The notes under the pieces: generated by a model | Seen by the model: only the letters and a program-made list of their open reading frames with translations | Told to the model about the DNA's origin: nothing | The model's database searches: none | DNA from: Patagioenas fasciata | Taxonomy: Eukaryota; Chordata; Aves; Columbiformes; Columbidae | Assembly: GCF_037038585.1 (NCBI RefSeq) | Contig: NC_092520.1 | Location: 13,337,001-13,401,000, forward strand | DNA: 64,000 bases | Direction: 5' to 3' | Position numbers and translations under genes: made by a program | Shown: piece after piece, positions 39,013 to 49,315 of the stretch | How the letters are laid out: each line of letters begins with the position of its first letter | How positions within the stretch are numbered: position 1 is the stretch's first letter

Positions 39013-39690
39013 GTTTCTGCCAGCATCCATTCTGCCACTCAGGTTTCTATCTCATTTATTGAATAAACTGCTGAGGAATCTAGGTTAGCTTCTAGGGCTC
39101 ACATCTTAGATTCCAGACTTGTAGGCCACCCATAAGAAACACAATGCCCCAACGAGCCTGTCTTATGCCAGGTCCTTGCAGTGCAGCAAAGTGCCTCAAG
39201 TCTTGAAAAACTCACTTAGAAGAGGGTTTTCATGCTTTCCACTCTTCAGTGGGAAACATCTTGCATTCTCTGGGTCTTCTACTATTACCCTCCTCATTAG
39301 CATGTGCCTTCAACAGGCCCTTCAGAAAGACGTCAGAGCCATACTTACCACTAGGAAGAGAAAAGATGTTCTCTGGAAGTCTTACTCTACATGAGCACAA
39401 ACCTTCGCCATAAACAGCAACAACTGGGATGGAGCCTTACAGATGCAGAGTCAAAACAGCTTAAACAGCAATGCAAACTGCTTAGCCTGCCTTGGCCCAA
39501 ACGCATTATCATACCCAGCTTTTCAGACCTCTCAAATTTCTTCTAAGCCAGCCTGGGAGATTGAGCAATGTCATAGCTGGGGGAAGGTCTGTGTTGGGTC
39601 AGTGTTTTGGAGAGAGATCATAGCACTAGGGTGCTCTGTACCTCCTAATGAAAAGTATGTGCTTTTCCATCTTCAGTGGATCTCTGATAT
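39013..39690. other. Intergenic DNA, no gene recognised
   Basis: No feature was recognised between the short CR1 end and the first copy of the 104-bp duplicated segment. Confidence 0.5.
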
Positions 39691-39794
39691 AGGCCTCTCC
39701 AGCACTCCTAAATCTGAACATGTAGGAGATTTAATGTCACTTCAGAGGACCTCACAGAATTAGCACTCATCTTAGAAAATTTTAAAAATCGAAT
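39691..39794 (+). repeat. 104-bp dispersed duplicate, copy 1
   Basis: This segment, from AGGCCTCTCCAGCACTCC to TTTTAAAAATCGAAT, recurs in the same orientation at 41687-41790 with two differences (G at 39728 versus A; G at 39791 versus T). No flanking direct repeat was seen here, so this looks like the source copy. Confidence 0.92.
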
Positions 39795-41686
39795 GTTCCT
39801 AGTTTAATGCTAAATACTGTACCTCTGCTGAATTTTACCATTTAACCTTCCTTTTTGTATCTTTTTCACCATTCCTGAGACTGTAAGCTGCTTAGTTACC
39901 TCTGTTGCAAGACCTTTTGCACCTAATTTCCTCACATTTTCTATAAAAACGTAATTTAAAGAACTCCAGGGGAAAGCGATGCTTTCTAGGTAATAGAATA
40001 TAGAAATCCAGGGGTTTATTTTTTGCTCACAGATTCCTTTTAGAGTCTGCAGGTGCTCATAATACCAAGAGAATCGTTGCATTGCCTTTTGTAAAGTGGT
40101 CACCCAGTACTGCCACCACTCCTACCACACCACTACATATTGCCCTAGGCAGCCACCACCATGGAAAACTCTCCCTAGAAAAGTAGCTGCTGAGATCTGG
40201 AGACTGTGTCATGATGACACAGTTTCTTCTTTTTTTCCTCCCGCATTTAATGTTTGTGTTTGCTTGCCTTAGTTTGTATGCTCAGGGGATTCCCGTTTCA
40301 ATCCGTTATTCCGGGGGAAATTAAATATTCTCAGTGACACTGCACTACGTTCCTTCTATTGATTTCTTGCCCATGCACTGGGGAGAACATAATCTGAGGA
40401 CAAGCATTTTGCATATGGCGTTCATTTAGACCATTGGTTGTTGGAGTGAAGATCAATGATGCACAAAAATAACCATGTTCCTCCACAGGGCACTGAAACA
40501 CGTAGCCCAAGCTATATCACCTCAGGGGTGGCACCGGGAACAGCTGTGGCACGATACTCTCCACGTGGCCACAATTAATTCTTGCTTCTCCCGTCCCATG
40601 ACGGTAGCAAGTAGCAGCCAGTCCGGACTGAAAGCAACTAGAGAGCCGTTCATTATTGCAGCTTTGCTCTGTGGACTGATTCACAAGAGCAAGGGAAGAA
40701 GCATCACCGAGACGATGCAGAATTCAATTTAGCAAGAGCAGGGCCCAAGTCGGGATGCAGCTTCTCATTCATGTGATACTTGCATTAGCTTAGTCCCATA
40801 GGTCACCCATGCAAAGGAAAGAAGGAAAATTTTATCTTGCTTTCTTCCACTCTGTGAGTAGATAAATTTCATTTCTCTCTTTCCCTGCAGCCTCACAGGC
40901 TCTCTTCTGATTGAAATACTAGCATTCTAACAATCTTTCCTGGAACAAAACTTATGCCTTAATTCAACTTGGACTGCAAACTTCTAAATAATGTTAGTCA
41001 GATTCTCCTCGTTTACATCAGTTTGGCACTGGCTGTACTGGAACGATGTCCATCAAAAAGGAAAAGTCATCTCACTATATTATTGCTCTATACCTGATTC
41101 TTTTTCCCTCCAGTTTATCCCTTTGCAATATTAAAGAGTTTTTTCGCATGATTACTAGCTAGCATAACTAAACTGCATAGCTATTCATCACTTAAATAAC
41201 TCATTCCCTGCTATGAAATTCCATGCACAAAAAGAAGGCATAGTGAAAACCTATTTGGTAAAGCAAATATTCCATGTTGGCATATTCATTAATGATGGTC
41301 TCATAATAATTGCAAATTCTTGGCATATTATCCTTACATTTCTTCCCAGGAAGACACAGAAATTACTTGACAAAGCGTTCATCAAATCACATAAGCATAT
41401 GTCTTAAATAGATGCTTCAAGTTAGTCATATGGTCAAGCACTTTGCTAAACTGGGACCTGTATGTTACACAGTGGCTGCTGCTAGAGACCTGGCCCACTA
41501 AAATAGAGTAGACAGACTACTAAGTGTAGGGTTGACAAAAGGAAAAGCAAACCTGAAGTTATATGATGACTACCTCTGCTCCAGATAACACAGTTTTAGG
41601 AACATGATGAAGTGTGAATATAAATTTTAAAAAAATTTACCAGTCATGACTTACCTACAGCCTTGTCATTGTCAGGCTGTAAGCAG
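39795..41686. other. Intergenic DNA, no gene recognised
   Basis: This stretch separates the two copies of the 104-bp duplicate. No coding exon, RNA or repeat family was recognised. Confidence 0.5.
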
Positions 41687-41790
41687 AGGCCTCTCCAGCA
41701 CTCCTAAATCTGAACATGTAGGAAATTTAATGTCACTTCAGAGGACCTCACAGAATTAGCACTCATCTTAGAAAATTTTAAAAATCTAAT
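41687..41790 (+). repeat. 104-bp dispersed duplicate, copy 2, with flanking direct repeat
   Basis: A copy of 39691-39794 at 102 of 104 identical positions. It is bracketed by the 9-base direct repeat GCAGAGGCC (41683-41691 and 41800-41808), and the copied part ends in A-rich sequence (TTTTAAAAATCTAATTAAAA). The last five bases of the left repeat (AGGCC) coincide with the start of the duplicated segment. This is the pattern of an insertion with target-site duplication. Confidence 0.9.
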
Positions 41791-41808
41791 TAAAAATAGG
41801 CAGAGGCC

Positions 41809-44539
41809 ACATATATAGAAAGACCATAGGGAAAGGCAAAGGTGATTTGGGGAAGATGAGGACAAATGACATGTCACTGGCAAACCATAAGTGACAGCTG
41901 CAGTGAGAAGAAGAGAGGCATGGATAAAGCACAAGTACTATACCGGAATAAAGGGAAGGTTTAAGTGGCACTGAATGAAATAGTAAAGCAAATAAGAACA
42001 GTTAACCACATGCAACACTTCTAATTTGACTTGCTCTAAGTATGGCTCAATGTACATATGTTGTCATACTAGCAGTGAATGAGAGAAATTTGTCTCCAGC
42101 CTATTCCACAGTTCATCACCTCAACATAATCATCTCTTGTGAATATCAATAGATAGGAATTTCACTCCATTTTCATGCATGCATATATTTTAAAATTGTG
42201 TTATTCTGTGAATTTTTCAAAACTGATTATTTGGCCTACCAGCCTGGCCTGGCGTGCTGTTATCACAACAGTTTTCAAAGTGTTTTCCAAATAAAAGATA
42301 GGCCCAGACATGTATTATAAAACCACTTTTAGGACTGTAGTTCAATTAAACCAGAAGTGTAACAATAACCCCTGTACCTTCTGACAAGGAATTTTAAGAA
42401 AAAAATAAATTAGCTGCAAACTAGCTTTAAGTTTCAAAGTACTTTTCCAAGGAAAGGGACATATTGTCCTCTACACAAAGTTCAGTGTGTACAGGTTTGT
42501 ACTGGAAGTCAACTGTTTATTAACAAGCAAAGTACTCAGTAAATATCAGCATCTAATCATGCTATTATACAGTAACAAAGTTCCTGCTTCTATAGCTTTC
42601 CTAATAGAGATATGCTATGAGAAATAAATGAATTTAAGACAAATTATCACCTCTACAAAATGTAGTAGCAAGAGCTAGGATAGCTTTTGCTCATATCTGT
42701 TTTCTGCTTTGAGATGCATGAGTTATTAATCATCACTGTACAGGGAAGTGACTTCTTCTACTCCAAGAAATGAGGAATAAAGTTAAAAGAAGCTGGGCCC
42801 AAATTCTTATTCAAAACATATGATCTTAACAGGAGGCTGTCTCCTCTGCCTTGAGCATAGTCTTCCTGGATTTAAACAGATATAAATGAGATCAGCATAT
42901 GATAACCTTTCAGATACCTACAAGGAAAATACTCAAATAGCAAAACATCATTTCCAGGCAGTTCCACTAAGCGCATTATGCTTGTAATTTAATGACTAAT
43001 TACAAAATCTATTATCTTGGAGATGAAAAGATTTTGGAATATTTAAGATCAGATTTCAAGTTCAAGAGAAGCAGGAAACAAAAAAGAACAATAAACTGTA
43101 TACTGGAAAACGCATGCATGACTCAAAGTCCTGCAATAGAAACTGCTGTAAGCTCTCATACACATTAATATGATTAAAAACAATTACCAGATATGTGGGA
43201 AAAGTTGAGCTCTGTATCAGATGTGAATTAGAAACCACTGAAAATGAAAAGGACAAAGAAGCGTAAGCTTGCTTTGCCAAAACTGAACAGTAAATGATTG
43301 AGAGGCCAAAGTGGTATCACTTACCAGGCAAGACAGCAACATCTGGAGAAGGCTTTGGAGGCCACCATGTCCAAAGGCCAACCATCGTAATTGCCAGTTG
43401 TGCGAACCAACTAAGGCACTGAAACATCTAAGGCAACTTATTCAGCAGCATACAGCTAACAGAGCAGGGGCAAAACTACCCAGGAGAACCTGGAGAACAA
43501 ACTGTCGTGTTAGATGTGAAAGGGCTTTTGAATGCTGTTCCAGGAACCTGGCTGTGTGTGAGACTGGTGGTTATACAGGGAGGCAAAGCACTAGCTCTCA
43601 GTGGGTAAAACTGGTTTCTGCAGCAAAGGCTAGTTCTGAAGATACAAGTGGGACAAAAACAATGCATAAGCCTCATGATGGCTCCTCTTAATTGACTGAA
43701 TTTAGCCTACTGTGCTTACCCTAATGACTAGAAGGAGAAATAGAACATTACAGGCAAGAAAAATAGGGCTGAGATAATCAAGAGTTGTTATGTTTTTTCA
43801 AATAAGCTCCTGGACCAGAGGTTTCATGAACATTTTGGTAGGTTTCAGATTATTTTGCCTGTGTTTTATCTCAGTCTCTGAAATGAAAATAATCTTTAAT
43901 TTTCCAGACTGTACATAAGAACTTCAAGTGCCCAGGAGGCACACAAACACACAAATCCTTGGCTTATCTGGGAAAAAAGAGAGTCCTGAGAGCAGTCACT
44001 GAAATGCTGGAAGCTATGAGCCGTTAGTGGTGTTGGAGTAGATACAGATGAAGTAAATTGATAGCACAGACTCAAAACATTACTACCCAAGAAAAATGAA
44101 CTCTGCACACTTGTTTGTGCAAGGAAATGTCAAGTAACTGCTTTGCAAAGAATAGTAAAAAGTGGTGCAGAGGAGAAAAGCAAGTAATAAACCCTTTAAA
44201 GGAAAGAAAAGTTATGAGATGAACCTGTTGGTGTCTCCATTTTCTTCTGACTTTTGCTGACAGGCTTCTAGAGACGTAGCATTGCAAGACACAGAAGCAC
44301 AGCTTATCCCTTGCAATATATAGGTGCATTAACTTAAATAACATCAGTGCTTTGGCATCAGGAAATCAAGGATGATAGCAAATCAGTTGTGGAGTAATGA
44401 TAGGCAAAAGAAGGTTACACACCAGGTAATTCAAGAAGACCACAGAGGACTGGCACAAAGTACATCTAATTTGAAATTAAGTTAGCAAAACCTTCTCCAC
44501 CAGGACATGAAGATTCCTGAACTACTCTTACTTACATCA
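41809..44539. other. Intergenic DNA, no gene recognised
   Basis: AT-rich unique DNA. The plus frame at 43311-43691 (126 codons, cysteine-containing) begins at a non-ATG codon and shows no known domain. No repeat family was recognised. Confidence 0.5.
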
Positions 44540-44553
44540 CCACCAGAGGGTGA
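44540..44553 (+). promoter_or_regulatory. CTCF-like core motif
   Basis: CCACCAGAGGGTGA matches 11 of 12 positions of the commonly used CTCF core CCASYAGRKGGC. It lies 30 bases before a C-rich tract. A weaker opposite-strand match (AGCCACTAGATGCT on the minus strand) is at 53743-53756. Such near-matches occur by chance in a 64-kb window. Confidence 0.3.
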
Positions 44554-44582
44554 CAAACTTCAACTAATACCATAATCTACGC

Positions 44583-44616
44583 GCCCCCCCTCCCCCCCCC
44601 CGCCTCCCCCCCCCCC
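44583..44616. repeat. Poly-C tract; G-quadruplex-forming on the minus strand
   Basis: About 34 bases contain C runs of 8, 10, 2 and 11 separated by T, G and T. The minus strand therefore has several long G runs with one- to four-base loops, sufficient for a G-quadruplex. It is hypervariable and hard to sequence, so its exact length is uncertain. Confidence 0.9.
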
Positions 44617-44922
44617 ACGAACATACAGACATAATAAGAACAGGAAGGATCCTCTGCAAAAACGAATCTTAGTCTCTATTATAGACTCCATGGTATGATG
44701 TTGGCCATCCGTGCAGTGAACTCTAATCACTCAGGGCACTAATTAGATGAACAGACAAAGGTGGGCCAACTATGCCTTTTAAGAAAATGAAACTGGGAAA
44801 GAGAACCATGGACCAAATTTCTCAACCATTCAGGTCAGCCAAAGCCGGGGTGAGATACAGTGGGAAGGGCAGGAGTGAGGCTGCAGGACAAAGGTACACT
44901 GAGAAAACTGTTTGTAGAAAAA

Positions 44923-45203
44923 GAGAATAATAGAATAGTTTGTGTTGGAAGGGACCTTAGAGCTCATCTAGTTTTGACATCCCTACCATGGGTAGGGCCA
45001 TCTTCCACTAGACCAGGTTGCTCAAAGCCCCATCCAACCTGGCCTTGAACACTTCCAGGAATGGGGCATGGATGACTTTTCTGGAAAGCCTGTTCCAGTG
45101 TCTCACTGCCCTCATAGTGAAGAATTTCTTCTTTGTATCTTATCTAAATCTACTCTCTTTCAGTTCGAAGCCATTACCTCTTGTCCTATCACTAAATGCC
45201 CTC
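44923..45203 (-). mobile_element. CR1 LINE 3' fragment
   Basis: It opens with AGAATAATAGAATAGTTTG and GTTGGAAGGGACCTTAGAGC and runs through CTGGCCTTGAACACTTCCAG and TCTTGTCCTATCACTAAATG, the reverse of a CR1 3' UTR and polymerase end. It is a third subfamily compared with the others in the window. Confidence 0.93.
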
Positions 45204-47763
45204 CTGCTCTCTTCTAGAGGGCATTTGGGCCTCTATCAGCAGCAATTAAGGCTAATCAGCACACTCAACTGATTTAATTTGAGCTTTGAAAATTCTTTTT
45301 TCATCCAAATATAATGCTACTGTTAAATGTCAAAGTTATTTGTTTTCCTCCTTCCTTGTTAAATGTTTTTTCACCATTGTAATGAAAAGAGAGCAATGTC
45401 AGATATTTACTGAGATCTATTTCTTTTGCTTCCTATGCTTCACAGTCCATATATCAATTTGGTCTAAGGACCTGTACTGTACAAAAATAGCTGTATTTAC
45501 CACTCTTTTTTCGATATCTTCTGTTCTCTTTACCTTATCCATGTGCTTTTCTAGTCTCCCTGTGTGAAAGTAAAAACAAAATTAGTATCTGCTGACAAAA
45601 TTCACAGCGGTGCAATTCATTAATACAAACCTAGAGCAGGATAACCAGGAACTCCCTGTGGTGTTGTCCTGCATGGCATTCATTCCTCCCTTAATGCGTC
45701 TCATTCCCTTAGGACTGCTTTGTCCACTAAGAATTTCTTAAAACAGCTCATTACTTTAGCCAGCTAATTATATTTTTGCTTTATAAAAAGCATTTACTCT
45801 TCATCATCTTACTAATTATTTCTACAGCCTCAGTGTAGAGATGTTTTGCTCTTGTTCTTTTTGAAAGGTTTGTATTTTAATCAAGTCACAACATAATTAC
45901 AGTGTTTTACATTAAAATCAACATAAAATTCGGATCTTAACTACAACATCCTCTATTTAGCCACTTAAGTACTTCTGTGCTCCCCATTACTTTGGTGTTT
46001 GACCATCTCATGTTACTTAATGTATTTTCACAGGGCAGAGCTATTTGCCTGGATAGAGAACTGAAGCAAGGATGGAGAGTTTGTGAGCATGGCTTCACCA
46101 AAAGAATAAACAGATCCAGATTTGCAAGACTGATGGAGAGGCTGAACTCCTCTCTCCCTGTTCCCTGTGCAGATACCAGCTTGGACACAGCGGTGCCATC
46201 AGCCGGGCTCACCAGCTACAGAATTACACGGCTGTGCTGCCTCTGGGCATCAGGTCCACGTATTTCCATCTGATAAAATCTTTCGTTGCGTAAAACAGCT
46301 TCCAAAATACTCTCTTATGAAGTGGTTGTAATTTGATAGGGAGCTATTTTTCCATAGAATTTAATCCAACTTGCAGGATGTAGCACGTGGTAATATTCCT
46401 CCTCTAGAAGTCTGCAGGGTGCTCCTGAGGAAGCATGCCAGCTCTTTTTGGATACTGGCGACAAGCTGAACCTTCCTCACAAAGCCAGGGCGTGGATCCA
46501 ACAGGAGCAGCAAGCAACAATGGGCTTCCTCTTTGACACAAACAGGTCCTGCAAATCCTTAACCAAGCTACTAAACCTTTTTTTTGCACTATTTGACATA
46601 ACCTATTGTGGACTTAGCTGTTTCTTTTTCTTTTGCCAGAAGGGGGAAAGAAGGGTAAGGTTACCCAGCAGTGATTTCATGGAGTTCCCTCAGGAGACCC
46701 CAGGAGAGTGTTTCTGCCTGTGTAGCTGGCACATCAACTCTCTGCAAGCTCAGCCCTCCAGGAACAGGGCTGGGAGAGTTTATGCAGCAGCACGAACTGA
46801 AATGCCAATAGTAGTTTGACTACATGTACTCCCAAAGGCTTTTCTCAGGCCACTATAACATGGCACAGATTGGAAGAATATAGAAGTGATAAAGAACTAA
46901 TTTAGCAGGGAAGGAAGTTCTCTTAAAAAGCTCCATGCTAGCAAACTGTGAGGGAGAAAAGAGCCTTAAATCCTTAATATGGTCTGCAGCCTGATATTCT
47001 TCACTTCTCTGAGATTTCCAAATGGCTGTCAACATGGAAAGAACACCTTGGCTATCAATCAGCATCTGGTTCCTCTTCCAGGATCCTGTCTTGGCTAGAA
47101 GTGAGCTCAGTTTCCAAGACATGTTCTCCCTCCCCAAATACAACTAATTTTTGTTAGAAGGCTAACATCATCCCCATTTCATCCCTGTTTGAGGATGAAA
47201 CTGCTTCCCAAAGTATACCAACCTGACATTTAGCTCCATCCCACCATGTCCTGAAGGTGGATCTTTGGAGGTGGAGATGTGGTTCCTCAGCTTCAAGGCC
47301 CTGGAGACCACTGACCCAAACAACACCTCCCTAAGTTACAGTGACTGCCACAAAGAGCTATGTTCTAGCTATATGACCAAATTTTGGGAGGAGGAGGCAG
47401 ACTTCTTTGGACAGTAGACTTGCCAATAAACTTGAAACATCATAAGCAGAAGAAATCCAGGTAGTTGTGATTCTCATGCCTTGAGAGGCAGGCAAACTGT
47501 ACCCCCAAACATCGAGGCTGGAAAAAACAGACTCATAGACAAGATAAGGACAGACAACAAATTTGGGTTCCAACTGGTGACTGGAGGGGAGTGGTAAGTA
47601 CACCTTTGAGTACTCCATGATTTTGATAAGTATTAACCTAGCGATACTATGGGGGATCATATAAGACCTATATTAAAAAACCAGGGGAAGTAAGAGAGTT
47701 ACTAAATTGTGTTGTTTTAGAGTATTCCTGTGATTTTGGCTCTACTGCTGTTAAAGTCATTGC
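45204..47763. other. Intergenic DNA, no gene recognised
   Basis: Chance frames only (longest 46448-46819, plus, 123 codons). No repeat or RNA was recognised. Confidence 0.5.
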
Positions 47764-47779
47764 TTTTTTTTTTTTTTTT
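47764..47779. repeat. Poly-T run
   Basis: An uninterrupted T run of about 16 bases. No retroposed sequence could be recognised on either side. Confidence 0.8.
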
Positions 47780-48876
47780 CAAACTAGCATGTTTTCATTT
47801 ACTTTGCAAAACTGATGACAACAACAAAACTATCAAAATGTCAGCGGATCACATGAGAAAGTAAGTACTTTCAATAATGGTTTGGTTAAATTATCTCCTC
47901 TGGCCTCCTTGGAGGTAAGTCTGGATTACTGGGCTCTAATGTTGTCAAAAGAGGCTTTGCAGAATACCATACAGCTGAAAACATAATGAGCTTTACTAGA
48001 GGGGAGCATAATTCTAAAGTTCAGCAGAAGGTGTATGTTTGTATGCAGTGACTAAGCATATGCAAGTAGGAGGCAATTACAGATGGCTGGAAATATGCTA
48101 CTGCTGCAAAACACAGATGATGTTTTGCATCCCAGAGCAGAAAGCAGAAATGCTCTCAAGTACACAGCTCAGATACTACCTGATACAGTGATGCTGAATC
48201 TGTGTTATTTAGGGCCGCAGCATTGCACTCAGCAGCTACAGTTCAGCACCTTTTTTGTTGTTGTTTTTTTAATTGGAAGAGGTTAATACGATCATGGAGA
48301 ATTTGCAGAGATAAGCGGAATGTACCAAGTGGAGAACAGTTCAGTAAGTTACATCTAGTAAAAGTTCCGTTAAAAAAAAGGTATGAGTTAAATATGAGGC
48401 AGAATGCTTGGGCCATATAGGAAATGAAATCTCTTAACTACATTTGACAGGGTGGTTAACCTGCTTTCTCCACTCCATTTGGGATTGCCTTATCTATTTT
48501 TTTGCTATACTACAGTTCTGAGATTGGTTTGGGCCTAATAAATACTGCTGATGATGGTAAAATATTAATTTAAGGTGTATTAACTCTCTCAGATATACTT
48601 TACACGTGTATTTTTCACTTTTTTCTGAGCAGTTGCCAGTGCATTGAGAGATCAGCCCTCACAGAAGTCACCAATTTGCGTCTTCACTGGGAGGTGTCCT
48701 GGAGGAGGCTTATCAAGGGATTGTGCTGGAAGTGTTGAGTGGGAGCTGTCGTTTGTTGAGGTTTGTTGGAGAGAATAGGGAAATAAACAGGTCCCAGTCC
48801 CTCCCTGCCTATAAGGAGGAACAGAGACTTCACACTGGATGACAGGTTCGTATTTGGAAAAGAGATATTTAAAAAC
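47780..48876. other. Intergenic DNA, no gene recognised
   Basis: Unique AT-rich sequence with no supported feature. Confidence 0.5.
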
Positions 48877-48990
48877 AACCAACCAACCAACCAACCAACC
48901 AACCAACCAAAACCAAAAACAAACAAACAAAACCAAAACCACACAAACAAGCAACCCCCCACCAAACCCAAAACAAACCCCCACAACTTT
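48877..48990. repeat. (AACC)n microsatellite and A/C-only tract
   Basis: About eight AACC units (48877-48909) pass into a longer stretch composed almost only of A and C (AAACAAAC, CAAACCC). The minus strand is thus pure G/T, which produces long low-complexity frames (glycine/tryptophan/valine-rich) on 48652-49050 that are not genes. Confidence 0.92.
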
Positions 48991-49212
48991 GAAACCAAGC
49001 CACTTTCTACTCCTTATTCCACCCATTGTAGGTTTCAAACCAAAGAACAACCCTACTGATGTCTACCTACAGATGAGAGGTGAGCTGAATACAAAGAGTC
49101 ACTCTGATATTCAAAGAAAACAAGTCTACGAAGGATGGAATGCATGATTAGGACCCACGATGCTCATCCCAGCAGCTTTGCATTGGGTGAGAGAAATTAT
49201 AGGTAACCAGAC

Positions 49213-49315
49213 ATTTTATATAGATATAAAAATTATATAGATTTTGTAATAGATAACAATAGTATATTGTGTAATATTATCATATATTATATATAATTTC
49301 ATTTTTATATAGTTG
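49213..49315. repeat. AT-rich low-complexity tract
   Basis: About 100 bases rich in TATATAA/TATAT units (for example ATATATTATATATAATTTC). It has the composition of a degenerate AT microsatellite. Confidence 0.75.

Noticed and set aside
43311..43691. 126-codon plus-strand frame with cysteine pairs
   Set aside because: It begins at a GTG rather than an ATG; the cysteine spacing fits no zinc-finger pattern I know. Best kept as a chance frame unless transcripts show otherwise.
45163..45172. GTTCGAAGCC resembling a tRNA B box
   Set aside because: It lies inside an inverted CR1 fragment; there is no A box or cloverleaf around it.
48652..49050. 132-codon minus-strand frame rich in Gly, Val, Trp and Phe
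   Set aside because: It is the translation of the A/C-only repeat read backwards and has no independent coding signal.
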